The notes under the pieces were generated by a model that was not told where the DNA came from, ran no database searches, and worked only from the letters and a program-made list of their open reading frames with translations. Below are positions 34,600 through 43,923 of a DNA stretch of 64,000 nucleotides, piece after piece. The stretch is from contig NZ_WURB01000011.1 in assembly GCF_009830105.1 (NCBI RefSeq), positions 86,374-150,373 of the forward strand, given 5' to 3'. The DNA comes from Microvirga makkahensis. Its GTDB lineage: Bacteria; Pseudomonadota; Alphaproteobacteria; Rhizobiales; Beijerinckiaceae. Made by a program: the position numbers and the translations under genes. Each line of letters begins with the position of its first letter. Position 1 is the first letter of the stretch.

Positions 34600-35451
34600 T
34601 TATGACGATTGCGGCAGCGGTGGAATATCATCGGGCACGAAGAAGTCCGGCATCAGCGGTCTGCCGGGATCGACCCGATACTTCTCGAAATCCGTCACGC
34701 CCTCCTCGCTCAGGAACACGTCGTCGATGAGGAAATGGCCGGAGAAGCTCCGGGAGGACTTTTGGAAGACGGCATAGGCCGCATCGGCCAGGATCTCGGG
34801 CGTGCGGCTCGCCCGCACGATCTCGTCGCCGCCGAGGAGGTTCTTCACGGCACTCGTCGCGATGGTGGTGCGCGGCCAGAGCGCGTTGACGGCGATTCCC
34901 CGCCCCCGCAACTCGCCCGCCAGTCCCAGAACGCACAAGCTCATTCCGTATTTCGCGATGGAATACGCCAGATGCGGCGCGAACCATTTCTCCTTCATGT
35001 CGAGCGGCGGCGACAACATGAGGATGTGCGGGTTCTCGGTCTTCTCCAGATGCGGGATCGCATATTTCGAGACCATGTAGGTGCCGCGTGTATTGATCTG
35101 GTGCATCAGATCGAAGCGCTTCATGTCCGTCGCCGGCGTGGGCGTGAGGCTGATGGCACTGGCGTTGTTCACCACGATGTCGAGGCCGCCGAAGGTTTCG
35201 ACAGCCTTGCCGATGGCGCCGCTCACCGCAGCTTCGTCACGCACATCCACCACGAGCGGCAGGGCCTTGCCGCCTGCCTTCTCGATCTCTTCCGCCGCCG
35301 TGTAGATCGTGCCGGGCAGCTTGGGATGCGGCTCGGCGGTCTTGGCCGCAATGACCACGTTCGCGCCATCCCTGGCCGCGCGCAGGCCGATGGCGAGACC
35401 GATGCCACGCGAGGCACCGGTGATGAAGAGCGTCTTTCCCGTGAGGCTCAT
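34600..35451 (-). CDS. SDR family oxidoreductase (HSDL2-like)
   Basis: The 283-residue short-chain dehydrogenase has TGASRGIGLAIGLRAA for NAD(P) binding, VNNASAISLT, and the Tyr-x3-Lys active site in AYSIAKYGMSL. AAKTAEPHPKLPGTIYTAAE and the WPRTTIATSAV segment are typical of the hydroxysteroid dehydrogenase-like 2 group found in peroxisomes and in bacteria alongside acyl-CoA metabolism. The adjacent acyl-CoA dehydrogenase gene ends four bases before this start, so both belong to one operon, probably for degradation of an acyl chain. Confidence 0.9.
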   Translation of the reverse strand: MSLTGKTLFITGASRGIGLAIGLRAARDGANVVIAAKTAEPHPKLPGTIYTAAEEIEKAGGKALPLVVDVRDEAAVSGAIGKAVETFGGLDIVVNNASAISLTPTPATDMKRFDLMHQINTRGTYMVSKYAIPHLEKTENPHILMLSPPLDMKEKWFAPHLAYSIAKYGMSLCVLGLAGELRGRGIAVNALWPRTTIATSAVKNLLGGDEIVRASRTPEILADAAYAVFQKSSRSFSGHFLIDDVFLSEEGVTDFEKYRVDPGRPLMPDFFVPDDIPPLPQSS

Positions 35452-35455
35452 CGAA

Positions 35456-37234
35456 TCAACCCGCCAGCGCCAGGTTCGCGTCCTGCAGGAAGCCCGCGCC
35501 GCCGAGCACGGAGTCTTCCAGTCCCTTTGCGCCGACCGCGATGTTCTCCGCGAAGAAACGGCAGAGCGCGATCCGGCCCGCATAAGACGGATCGGTATCG
35601 CCGCCCGTCCTCAGCGCACTCGCCGCGAGCGCCGCCTCCGCCAAGGCCGCACCGCCCTGTGCAAGACCGAACAGGCGCAGATACGGCGTCGCGCCGGCCA
35701 AGGCCTCGGCGGGTGCGTTCGAGGCGACAGACTGGAGCATGTAGCTCGTCGCACGGTCGAGGCATTCGATGGCGTCCCGCAGGCGCGAGGCCGTAGCACC
35801 GAAAGCAGGCGTCCCTTCCTTCATGAGGCGCGTGACGACGGCACGCATGGAGGCGATCTGCGCATGCACGGTGTCGCCGCCGGACAGGGGCAGCTTGCGC
35901 GTGACGAGGTCGATGGCCTGGATGCCGTTGGTGCCCTCGTAGATCGGCGCGATGCGGGCGTCCCGGTAATGCTGCGCCGCGCCCGTCTCCTCGATGAAGC
36001 CCATGCCGCCATGGACCTGCACGCCCAGCGAGGCGACCTCCATGCCTATATCCGTGGAGAAGGCCTTTGCGACGGGCGTCAGCAGGGAAGCGCGCTCGTG
36101 GGCCTTCTTGGCGCGCGTCGCATCCTGCTCCAGATGCCCGCGGTCAATGGCCTCCGCTGTCATGTAGCAGATGGCCCGCGCGGCGGCGGTGAGCGCCTTC
36201 ATGGTGAGAAGCGTGCGCTGCACGTCAGGATGCTGGACGATGGCGCTCGAGCCCTCGATGGCTCCGATGGCACGGCCTTGCTTGCGCTCGCTCGCATAGG
36301 AGAGAGCCTGCTGGTAGGCGCGCTCGGCGATCGCCACGCCCTGCAATCCGACCGCGAGGCGCGCGTTGTTCATCATCGTGAACATGCAGTTCAGCCCGCG
36401 GTTCTCCTCGCCCACGAGCCAGCCTACGGCGCCTCCGTTGTCGCCGAAGATCATGGTGCAAGTGGGCGAGCCATGGATGCCGAGCTTGTGCTCGATGCTG
36501 TGGCAGCGCACGTCGTTGCGGGTTCCGTCCGGTAAAGTCTTCGGAACGAGAAAGAGCGAGATGCCGCGCGTGCCCTGCGGCGCATCCGGCAGGCGCGCGA
36601 GCACGAGATGGATGATATTGTCGGTCAGGTCGTGCTCGCCATAGGTGATGAAGATCTTCTGGCCGGTGATGCGGTAGGTGCCGTCGCCCGCCGGTTCCGC
36701 GCGAGAGCGCAGGGCCGCGAGATCGGATCCGGCCTGCGGCTCTGTGAGATTCATCGTCGCCGTCCACTCGCCGGAGACGAGCTTTTCGAGATAGCGGCTC
36801 CTCAGGTCCTCGGAGGCGTGCCGGGTCAATGCCTCTATGGCGCCATGGGTCAGCACGGGGCCGATGCCGAAGGCCATGGAGGCGGAGTTCCACATCTCGA
36901 CGCAAGCCGAGTTCAGGAGCGTCGGCAGGCCCTGCCCGCCATATTCCGCCGGGCCGGGAAGCGCATTCCATCCAGCCTCGGTCCATGCCCGGTAAGCCTC
37001 CTTCCAGCCGGGAGCGGTGGTGACGACGCCGTCTTGCAGGGTCGCACCATGCTTGTCGCCGTCGCGGTTGAGCGGCGCGATCACGTCATTGGCGAAGCGG
37101 CCCGCCTCCTCCAGGATGGTCTGGGCGAGATCGACGGAGAGGTCGCCATAGAGACCATCGGCGACGGCGCGGTCGAACCCCGCCACATGGCGCATGGTGA
37201 AGACGATGTCCGACACGGGCGCGCGGTAGGTCAT
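35456..37234 (-). CDS. Acyl-CoA dehydrogenase (long, C-terminally extended form)
   Basis: The 592-residue flavoenzyme introduces a double bond into acyl-CoA and passes electrons to ETF, whose quinone oxidoreductase is encoded at the end of this window. FAD- and substrate-binding blocks include MNLTEPQAGSDLAALR and FITYGEHDLTDNI; the catalytic Glu is in PIYEGTNGIQAIDLV. A C-terminal domain of about 120 residues is typical of the FadE/PA0506-like class. ATG 37234 follows GAGAGGA. The downstream SDR gene is in the same operon. Confidence 0.95.
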   Translation of the reverse strand: MTYRAPVSDIVFTMRHVAGFDRAVADGLYGDLSVDLAQTILEEAGRFANDVIAPLNRDGDKHGATLQDGVVTTAPGWKEAYRAWTEAGWNALPGPAEYGGQGLPTLLNSACVEMWNSASMAFGIGPVLTHGAIEALTRHASEDLRSRYLEKLVSGEWTATMNLTEPQAGSDLAALRSRAEPAGDGTYRITGQKIFITYGEHDLTDNIIHLVLARLPDAPQGTRGISLFLVPKTLPDGTRNDVRCHSIEHKLGIHGSPTCTMIFGDNGGAVGWLVGEENRGLNCMFTMMNNARLAVGLQGVAIAERAYQQALSYASERKQGRAIGAIEGSSAIVQHPDVQRTLLTMKALTAAARAICYMTAEAIDRGHLEQDATRAKKAHERASLLTPVAKAFSTDIGMEVASLGVQVHGGMGFIEETGAAQHYRDARIAPIYEGTNGIQAIDLVTRKLPLSGGDTVHAQIASMRAVVTRLMKEGTPAFGATASRLRDAIECLDRATSYMLQSVASNAPAEALAGATPYLRLFGLAQGGAALAEAALAASALRTGGDTDPSYAGRIALCRFFAENIAVGAKGLEDSVLGGAGFLQDANLALAG

Positions 37235-37335
37235 AGCATTTCCTCTCAAGCAGCGGCTTTTGATATTGACGCGTTACCACACGTCATTAAACCCGCCCAA
37301 GGTATCATCACTCCTCGGATGGAGATAGTTTAGAC

Positions 37336-38325
37336 GTGAACGATCACGGGTCAATGCGACGGACGGCGCATCTCACTTCCGACGAGGCCGGCTTGGCGGA
37401 AGCCGCAGCCATTCTGAACCGTGGCGGACTGGTCGCCTTCCCGACAGAAACGGTCTACGGGCTGGGCGCGGACGCCACGAATGCGCAGGCTGTGGCCGGC
37501 ATCTACGCCGCCAAGGAGCGCCCCAGCTTCAACCCGCTGATCTCCCACCTGGACAGCTTCGAGGCCGCGAAGGTGCAGGGCATCTTCGACGACACCGCCC
37601 GGACACTGGCCGAGGCCCTCTGGCCCGGCCCCCTCACTCTCGTGGTACCGACGGCATCCACCTGCACGGTTTCGGACCTCGCCCGCGCGGGGCTCGACAG
37701 CGTGGGCCTGCGCGTCCCCGCCCATCCCCTCGCCCACGCTCTTCTGAAGGCCACCGGCCGGCCCGTCGCCGCGCCCTCCGCCAACCGCTCGGGCCGGGTG
37801 AGCCCGACGGATGCGGATCATGTCTTGAGCGATCTCGATGGCCGCATCGATGCCGTACTCGACGGCGGAGCGTCCGATGTCGGCGTCGAGTCCACCATCG
37901 TCGCGTGCCTTGGCGGCCCGCCCCGCCTGTTGCGGCCCGGCGGCGTGCCGCGCGAGGCCATCGAAGCCCTGATCGGAATGCGTCTCGAGAGCGGCGCCGC
38001 GGGCGAGAAAAACCCGCTCGCACCGGGGATGCTCGCCTCGCATTACGCGCCTCGCGCGCAGGTGCGGCTGAACGCATCGGAGATCGGGCCGAACGAGGCC
38101 GCCCTCCTCTACGGCGCCACGCCTCCGCGGGGCGTCGAGCACGCGAAGGCAATGCTCAATTTGAGCGAAAGCGGCGATCTCAGGGAGGCCGCCGCTCATC
38201 TCTTCTCGTATCTCCGGCAACTCGATGCGTCGGGTGCCGAAACCATTGCCGTTGGGCCAGTTCCGGACACAGGCCTGGGCGAAGCCATCAACGACCGCCT
38301 CCGGCGCGCGGCCGCGGAGCGGTGA
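37336..38325 (+). CDS. L-threonylcarbamoyladenylate synthase (Sua5/YrdC/YwlC)
   Basis: The enzyme makes threonylcarbamoyl-AMP for the t6A modification at position 37 of ANN-decoding tRNAs. The YrdC domain (about residues 15-205) contains GGLVAFPTETVYGLGADATN, KERPSFNPLI, RVPAHPLAHALL and APSANRSGRVSPT. A C-terminal Sua5 domain of about 100 residues follows after LAPGMLASHYAPRA. The GTG at 37336 is likely; ATG 37354 is an alternative. It is divergent from the acyl-CoA dehydrogenase gene, with about 100 bp of shared promoter space. Confidence 0.94.
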   Translation: MNDHGSMRRTAHLTSDEAGLAEAAAILNRGGLVAFPTETVYGLGADATNAQAVAGIYAAKERPSFNPLISHLDSFEAAKVQGIFDDTARTLAEALWPGPLTLVVPTASTCTVSDLARAGLDSVGLRVPAHPLAHALLKATGRPVAAPSANRSGRVSPTDADHVLSDLDGRIDAVLDGGASDVGVESTIVACLGGPPRLLRPGGVPREAIEALIGMRLESGAAGEKNPLAPGMLASHYAPRAQVRLNASEIGPNEAALLYGATPPRGVEHAKAMLNLSESGDLREAAAHLFSYLRQLDASGAETIAVGPVPDTGLGEAINDRLRRAAAER

Positions 38326-38354
38326 TCCGCTTCCGCTGAGGCCCTCAGGCCTCA

Positions 38355-38444
38355 CGTCATCACCGGCCCCGCGCCGATGATCCCGTTTGGATGGAGCGCT
38401 GTGCCTTTCCGATCGGGACGGCCGGGACGAGCCCGGCCATGACG
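38355..38444. repeat. Composite palindromic intergenic element (best full copy)
   Basis: CGTCATCACCGGCCCCGCG and GATGATCCCG form the first hairpin. The spacer has TGGATGGAGCGCTGTGCCTT and GATCGGGA. GGCCGGGACGAGCCCGGCC with ATGACG forms the second hairpin. It fills the convergent gap between the Sua5 and wrbA genes. Confidence 0.75.
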
Positions 38445-38451
38445 ATGACGC

Positions 38452-39054
38452 TTACCTCGCCGCGAGCTTCGCGGCGATCTGGGCGACGTGCCGGCCCTGG
38501 AAGCGGGCACCATCGAGATCGGCCTGGCTCGGCTGGCGGGAGCCGTCCCCGCCGGCGATGGTGGATGCACCGTAGGGCGTCCCACCCTTCACCTCTTCGA
38601 CGCCCGACTGGCCCGCGAAGCTGTAGGGCAGACCGACGACCACCATGCCGTGGTGCATCAGCACGGGCAGCGTGGTGAGGATGGTGGCCTCCTGGCCGCC
38701 GTGCTGGGTGGCGGTGGAGGTGAAGACTGAGCCGACCTTGCCGATGAGCTTCCCCTGGGCCCAGAGACCGCCGGTCTGGTCGAGGAAGTTCTTCATCTGG
38801 GCCGCCATGGTGCCGTAGCGGGTCGGCGTACCGAAGATGATCGCGTCGTATTCCGGCAGTTCCTCGACGGTGGCGATGGGGGCCTTCTGGTCCGTCTTGT
38901 AGTGGGCCGCCTGAGCAATCTCGGCGGGAACCAGTTCGGGCACGCGCTTCACAACTGCTTCGGCGCCGGCCTCGCGCGCGCCTTCGGCGGCGGCGTAAGC
39001 CATCTGCTCGATATGTCCCCAGGATGAATAATACAGCACAAGAACCTTGGCCAT
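38452..39054 (-). CDS. wrbA: NAD(P)H:quinone oxidoreductase, WrbA type
   Basis: WrbA is an FMN-dependent enzyme that reduces quinones by two electrons and so limits oxidative stress. The 200-residue flavodoxin-like protein has [13 protein letters not shown] (FMN phosphate loop), [39 protein letters not shown] and VGLPYSFAG. The length and motif spacing are standard. It is divergent from a LysR gene, with two palindromes in the 141-bp gap, which strongly suggests regulation by that LysR protein (inference from layout). Confidence 0.96.
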   Translation of the reverse strand: MAKVLVLYYSSWGHIEQMAYAAAEGAREAGAEAVVKRVPELVPAEIAQAAHYKTDQKAPIATVEELPEYDAIIFGTPTRYGTMAAQMKNFLDQTGGLWAQGKLIGKVGSVFTSTATQHGGQEATILTTLPVLMHHGMVVVGLPYSFAGQSGVEEVKGGTPYGASTIAGGDGSRQPSQADLDGARFQGRHVAQIAAKLAAR

Positions 39055-39142
39055 GAGAGCTCCATTTCGATGGGATTTGCCGAGGCGGCGAATGCCGTCC
39101 GCGCCACGGCTGCGGAATGACCGAAGGATAATCTTTCCAGCA

Positions 39143-39166
39143 TGCATAACCAGTGATAGATATGCA
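39143..39166. promoter_or_regulatory. Inverted repeat TGCATA-N12-TATGCA, candidate LysR site
   Basis: A perfect 6-bp palindrome with a 12-base spacer lies between the divergent wrbA and lysR genes. Its size fits LysR-type recognition sites with a long interrupted dyad. It lies 30 bp before the LysR start. Confidence 0.5.
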
Positions 39167-39175
39167 GGGTTTCCA

Positions 39176-39189
39176 TTGCAGCATTGCAA
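39176..39189. promoter_or_regulatory. Palindrome TTGCA-GCAT-TGCAA before the LysR gene
   Basis: This perfect 5-bp dyad ends seven bases before ATG 39196 and would overlap the ribosome binding region. It resembles dyads at 1497-1511 and 8781-8796. Autoregulation of the LysR gene or binding by another factor are both possible. Confidence 0.4.
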
Positions 39190-39195
39190 GAGAAG

Positions 39196-40164
39196 ATGGC
39201 CAAGCAACAGCAGCTCGATTGGGACGATTTCAGGCTCGTCAAAGTCATCGCCGAGGCAAACGGCCTTGCCGGGGCGGCGGAGCGGCTCGGCGTCAATCAT
39301 TCCACCGTGTTCCGCAGGCTCGGCCAAATGGAGGAAAACCTCGGCGTCAAGCTCTTCGAACGGCACCGGACCGGTTACGTGCTGACACCCGCCGGAGAGG
39401 AAATGTCCGCGCTTGCTGAGCAGATGGAAGAGAACGTCACCTCGTTCACGCGCAAGCTCGCGGGCCAGGCCGTCGCACCTGCGGGCGAGTTGCGCGTGAC
39501 CACGAACGACACGCTCCTCGTCCACATGCTGACGCATATCTTCTCGCGCTTCGTGAAGACCTGCCCCGAGATGCGCCTCGACGTGGTGCTCGCGAATCAG
39601 GCCCTCAACCTGTCGAAGCGCGATGCGGATGTGGCGATCCGCGCGACCGATGATCCGCCGGAGACGCTCGTCGGGCGGCGCGTGGCCACGATCGCCTGGG
39701 CCATTTATGGGCGATTGGAGGATTTCCCCGACCATTCCGAGCCGGCGGATCTTGGTTCCCCGGCGCTCTACCATCGCCCCTGGGTCGCGCTCGGAGACAA
39801 TCTTGCGACCCTCAAGGCGGCCCGTTTCGTGCGGGACCGCGTGGCTCAGGAGAACATCGTCTACAAGGTGAACACGGTGCTGGGTCTGGCGGAGGCGGTG
39901 GAGGCGGGCATCGGCATCGGCCCTCTTCCCTGCTTCATCGCGGATGCGAGGCCCAACCTCGTGCGCCTCTCCGACGTGAACCCGGACTTCTCGGCGGGCC
40001 TGTGGCTGCTCACCCATCCGGATCTTCGCCAATCGGCCCGTGTCCGCGCCTTCATGGATTTCATGGCCGCGGAGATCGGCAAGCAGCGGCGCTGGATCGA
40101 GGGCAACGGCAGGAGGAAGCCGGCAGATCAGCCGATTTCCACCACCACGCGTCCCTTGACCTGA
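39196..40164 (+). CDS. LysR family transcriptional regulator
   Basis: The 322-residue protein has the N-terminal winged helix ([20 protein letters not shown]...[20 protein letters not shown]) followed by a substrate-binding domain ([20 protein letters not shown]). It resembles the LysR group that lacks a strong C-terminal dimer arm. It is divergent from wrbA and probably controls it in response to redox or quinone stress (inference). ATG 39196 was chosen over an in-frame TTG at 39184. Its last 37 bp overlap the 3' end of acuI on the opposite strand. Confidence 0.92.
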   Translation: MAKQQQLDWDDFRLVKVIAEANGLAGAAERLGVNHSTVFRRLGQMEENLGVKLFERHRTGYVLTPAGEEMSALAEQMEENVTSFTRKLAGQAVAPAGELRVTTNDTLLVHMLTHIFSRFVKTCPEMRLDVVLANQALNLSKRDADVAIRATDDPPETLVGRRVATIAWAIYGRLEDFPDHSEPADLGSPALYHRPWVALGDNLATLKAARFVRDRVAQENIVYKVNTVLGLAEAVEAGIGIGPLPCFIADARPNLVRLSDVNPDFSAGLWLLTHPDLRQSARVRAFMDFMAAEIGKQRRWIEGNGRRKPADQPISTTTRPLT

Positions 40165-41114
40165 CCGGCCACGATCCGGCTCCCGGCCTCCATCACCTCC
40201 TCGAGGGGAATGATGGAGGTCATGGATGCGAGCTTGGCGAGATCGAGTTCCTGCGCCAGCCGGTTCCACGCCTCGATGCGTAGGGGCCTGGGCGCCATCA
40301 CGGAATCGACGCCGAGGAGCGACACGCCGCGCAGGATGAAGGGCGCGACACTCGCGGGCAGGTCCATGCCTGCCGCCAGACCGCAGGCCGCGACGGCACC
40401 GCCATATCTCGTCATGGAGATCACATTGGCGAGGGGAACCGAGCCGATCGTGTCGATTCCTGCGGCCCAGCGCTCCTTTCCGAGAGGCCGCACAGGTCCG
40501 GCAAGATCGCTGCGCTCCAGGATCTCGGCCGCGCCGAGGCTCTTCAGGTACGCGGCTTCCTGAGGCCGTCCCGTCGCGGCAATCACGTGCCAGCCTGCCT
40601 GGGCGAGCAGGGCGACGGCGACGGAACCGACGCCGCCGGCCGCGCCCGTGACGATGGCGGGACCGCGTTCAGGGGTGAGCCCATGCTTTTCGAGGGCCAT
40701 CAGGCAGAGCATCGCGGTGTAGCCCGCCGTGCCGATGGCCATGGACTGCTGGGGGGTGAGGCCTTCGGGCAGCGGGATCAGCCAGTCGCCTTTCACGCGC
40801 ACCTTCTGCGCATAGGCGCCCAGATGCGTCTCGCCCAGGCCCCAGCCGTTCAGGATCACCGCGTCGCCCCCCTTGAACTCGGGATGAGACGACGCCTCTA
40901 CGGTTCCGACGAGATCGACACCGGGAATCATCGGAAAGCGCCGCACCACCGGCGCCTTGCCGGTGAGCGCCAGCCCGTCCTTGTAGTTGAGCGTGGAGTG
41001 GGACACGCGGATCGTGACGTCGCCGTCCATGAGATCGGCTTCGTCGAATTCGCGAAAGCCGACGGTTTGGCCGGCATCGGTCTTGTCGATGACGAGCGCC
41101 TTGAACGTTCCCAT
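40128..41114 (-). CDS. acuI: Acryloyl-CoA reductase / YhdH-type oxidoreductase
   Basis: The 328-residue medium-chain reductase reduces acryloyl-CoA or similar enoyl compounds with NADPH. The MDR N-terminal domain ([31 protein letters not shown]) is followed by a nucleotide-binding domain with [20 protein letters not shown]. HxxxD zinc ligands are missing, as expected for the quinone-reductase-like branch. AcuI members detoxify acryloyl-CoA in propionate and DMSP metabolism. The 3' end overlaps the LysR gene by 37 bp. Confidence 0.88.
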   Translation of the reverse strand: MGTFKALVIDKTDAGQTVGFREFDEADLMDGDVTIRVSHSTLNYKDGLALTGKAPVVRRFPMIPGVDLVGTVEASSHPEFKGGDAVILNGWGLGETHLGAYAQKVRVKGDWLIPLPEGLTPQQSMAIGTAGYTAMLCLMALEKHGLTPERGPAIVTGAAGGVGSVAVALLAQAGWHVIAATGRPQEAAYLKSLGAAEILERSDLAGPVRPLGKERWAAGIDTIGSVPLANVISMTRYGGAVAACGLAAGMDLPASVAPFILRGVSLLGVDSVMAPRPLRIEAWNRLAQELDLAKLASMTSIIPLEEVMEAGSRIVAGQVKGRVVVEIG

Positions 41115-41202
41115 GCAGATTCCTCCTCCTCGCGCCGATTGTCGGCACGGGAGCGGGTCAGGGCAAGCGCGCGAGCCTCATCCCTTCGGACGAGACGGGG
41201 CC

Positions 41203-42459
41203 TTATTCGGCCGGCTGCAGCGCCGGGCCGCGCTCCACCGGGCGCTCCTTGATCGGCAGGTTGATCAGGGCCGATGCGACGCCCAGCGCGATCGAGAGCC
41301 ACCATACGAGACTGTAGTTGCCGTAGATCTCGTACAGCTCGCCGCCGAGCCACACGCCGAGGAAACCGCCGACCTGGTGCGAGAAGAAGGCAAAGCCGTA
41401 GAGCATGGCCATGTAGCGTGTGCCGAACATCAGCATCACGAGGGAGGATGTGGGCGGCACAGTGGAGAGCCATAGAAGGCCGATGGAGATGCCGAAGAGA
41501 ATCGAACTCGCAGGCGAGGCCGGGAGCAGGATGAAGACGGCGATCGCCACGGAGCGCCCGAAATAGATCCATGCCAGCAGCCAGCGCTTCGACATGCGGG
41601 TGGAGAGCCAGCCCGAACCGAGGGAGCCGAAGGCGTTGGCGAGACCGATCACGGCGAGCGTCCAGCCGCCGACGGAGGCCGAGAGACCGGCATCCTTCAG
41701 ATAGGCGGGAAGATGCGCGGTGATGAAGGCGAGCTGGAAGCCGCAGGTGAAGAAACCGAGCACCAGCAGCACATAGGAGCGGTGCTGGAAGGCCTCGGTC
41801 AGGGCCTGCCTGATGGATTGATTCGGAACGTTGGCGGCGCTCCCCTGAGCCGCGCCCCCCGGACGGGTCGCGAGCGCCAGCGCCAGGGGCATCACGAGCA
41901 GGACGGAGCCCCCGAAGATGATGAGCGCCTGGTGCCAGCCGAAGGAGTCGATGAGCGCGTTGCCGATGGGCGGAAAGAGGAACTGGCCAAAGGAGCCCGC
42001 CGCCGTGCCCGCGCCGAAGGCCATGGGCCGCCACTGCTCCGGCAGGAGCTTGCCGAAGGCGCCGAGCACGAGATTGAACGACGAGCCGGAGAGACCGAAG
42101 CCGATGAGCACGCCCGCGCCGAGATGAAGGATGCCGGGCGTCGTCGCATAGGCCATCACCACGAGGCCGAGGGCGTAGAGCACGGCGCCGATGCAGAGGA
42201 CCCGGAAGGCCCCGAAGCGATCCGCCACCGCGCCCGCGAAGGGTTGCCCGAGGCCCCAGAGGAGGTTTTGGACGGCGATGGCCAGGCTGAACGTGTCGCG
42301 CCCCCAGCCGAACTCCGTGGTCATCGGGATCTGGAACAGTCCCACCGAGGCGCGCGGGCCGAAGGTGATCAGCGCGATCAGGCATCCGGCGAGAACGATC
42401 AGTTCCGGGGAGACGCGGGATTGAGCGGTGGGTGCGGACATCGGTGCAGACATGGGCAC
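41203..42459 (-). CDS. MFS transporter
   Basis: The 418-residue protein has twelve hydrophobic helices in two blocks of six, typical of a major facilitator carrier in the inner membrane. Conserved features include GPRASVGLFQIPMTTEFGW in the first loop, GAVADRFGAFRV between helices 2 and 3 (the MFS A motif), and GSGWLSTRMSKRW in the second half. The pattern recalls the oxalate/formate antiporter (OFA)-like or NarK-like group. Substrate is unknown. The acuI gene lies 88 bp downstream on the same strand. Confidence 0.88.
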   Translation of the reverse strand: MPMSAPMSAPTAQSRVSPELIVLAGCLIALITFGPRASVGLFQIPMTTEFGWGRDTFSLAIAVQNLLWGLGQPFAGAVADRFGAFRVLCIGAVLYALGLVVMAYATTPGILHLGAGVLIGFGLSGSSFNLVLGAFGKLLPEQWRPMAFGAGTAAGSFGQFLFPPIGNALIDSFGWHQALIIFGGSVLLVMPLALALATRPGGAAQGSAANVPNQSIRQALTEAFQHRSYVLLVLGFFTCGFQLAFITAHLPAYLKDAGLSASVGGWTLAVIGLANAFGSLGSGWLSTRMSKRWLLAWIYFGRSVAIAVFILLPASPASSILFGISIGLLWLSTVPPTSSLVMLMFGTRYMAMLYGFAFFSHQVGGFLGVWLGGELYEIYGNYSLVWWLSIALGVASALINLPIKERPVERGPALQPAE

Positions 42460-42587
42460 GGCCCTCGAGCGGCAAATCGGAGGGCGGATACTAACGGAAG
42501 CGAAGCATCAGCAACATTGAAAGTTTATTGGCTTTGGCATGAGGAAGCGTGATGGATCGCAGCCTGCCCCGACACTGCACCCCTCTC

Positions 42588-43829
42588 TCACGTCTGCCCC
42601 GGCTTCAGCTTGTAGAAGATATGGCGGCCGATCACGTCCATCTTCTTGAGACGGCGCGCCCAGTAGGGACGCACGTAGTTGGCATGATAATGCGTGGCTC
42701 CGCCCACGTCGGCGAGGTAGGTCTTGCCTTCGAGCACGGCGCTCGCCACCCGCTTGGCCCGTTCCCAGGAGGTGGAATCGGTGATGCGCAGGGCCTTGCC
42801 CTCGCAGGCGAAGGTGAACTGGCACGCAAGGTGGCGATGACGGTTCTGATAGACGACGCCGCAGATCGTCGAAGGGTAAAGACCGCTCTTCACGCGGTTC
42901 AGCACCACCTGCGCGACAGCGGCCTGCCCCTCCTCCGGCTCGCTGCGCGCTTCGAAATAGACGGCCTCTGCAAGGCAGCGCTGCTCCTTGCTTATCTTGT
43001 CGGGATCGATCAGATCCGCATATCGCGGAGCCGCCGCCTCGTCCGATTTCGGCACGAGGCTCGTGCCATAGCCGCCCTTGTCGAAATGCGGCGATTGCAG
43101 CGAGACGGGCGCAGCGGCGATCTCGATGGGCGTCGCCTCCATGGGAGCCGGGGTCGCCGAGGACAGGGTGACGGCGCGCTTCACGATGGGCGTAGTGAGG
43201 CTCGCCGCGGCCCCGGTCGAACCGGCAGCGGCCGCGGCGGGCGACTGCACGGAGACGGATTGGCGCGTGGTGGTGAATTCAGGCGCCTCCCAGGGCTCGA
43301 AGCCCCGGTCCATCTCGGGCCCCTCCAGTTCCCCCTCCATGAGGACGGTGGGCGGCAGAAGCCGCTCGTCCTGACCGAAGAGAATGCGCGAACCGCCGGC
43401 CTGCGCGAGGTCGGGGCGAAGCTGGCTCGCCCGCAGCGACAGGGTGACGTGCGGCGCGACCAAGGGGTCACCCTTCCCGGAACGGTCGATCACCGGATCG
43501 GGCCCCGCATCCGCCTTGCGGTCGTCCTTGGGCGGCACCGTGGTCGCCATGTCGTCGGGCAGGTCGTAACGCGGCACGAACCGCAGGACGTCGCGCTCGA
43601 AATCGAGCCTCCCGCCCGCGATCGACATGCTGATGGGAGGAACGAGATCGGTCTGGGCCAGACGCGCCAGCGGGCCCCGGGCTGCGAAGCTCACGCCCGT
43701 CTGCGGGTCGTTGCTGGCGGAGGCGGTGAACGAGATCAGGAGGCCCGTCGCGAGCGCCCAGGGCGCCGTCGTGGCACAGATCCATTTCACCCGAGAGCGA
43801 CGATACCGAAGACGCACGCGAACACCCAC
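42588..43829 (-). CDS. Cell wall hydrolase (SleB-like Hydrolase_2)
   Basis: The 413-residue protein starts with a basic stretch and a hydrophobic helix (ALATGLLISFTASASN) that anchors or exports it. A long low-complexity region (about residues 40-280) follows, and the C-terminal 130 residues are a Hydrolase_2 domain: RCLAEAVYFEARSEPEEGQA (catalytic Glu region), AQVVLNRVKSGLYPSTICGV, CQFTFACEG, ATHYHANYVRPYW. These enzymes cut peptidoglycan glycan strands as lytic transglycosylases. Alphaproteobacteria use them in cell division and growth. The start codon is uncertain within a few residues. Confidence 0.88.
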   Translation of the reverse strand: MGVRVRLRYRRSRVKWICATTAPWALATGLLISFTASASNDPQTGVSFAARGPLARLAQTDLVPPISMSIAGGRLDFERDVLRFVPRYDLPDDMATTVPPKDDRKADAGPDPVIDRSGKGDPLVAPHVTLSLRASQLRPDLAQAGGSRILFGQDERLLPPTVLMEGELEGPEMDRGFEPWEAPEFTTTRQSVSVQSPAAAAAGSTGAAASLTTPIVKRAVTLSSATPAPMEATPIEIAAAPVSLQSPHFDKGGYGTSLVPKSDEAAAPRYADLIDPDKISKEQRCLAEAVYFEARSEPEEGQAAVAQVVLNRVKSGLYPSTICGVVYQNRHRHLACQFTFACEGKALRITDSTSWERAKRVASAVLEGKTYLADVGGATHYHANYVRPYWARRLKKMDVIGRHIFYKLKPGQT

Positions 43830-43923
43830 TCAAACCAGGGAAGCATCGGACAAAAGGCTTCCGTTCCTTATGGTTATCCGGGGTTAAGGTTGATGGGTGG
43901 TTAAGACAGGATGGCTGGCGGCA

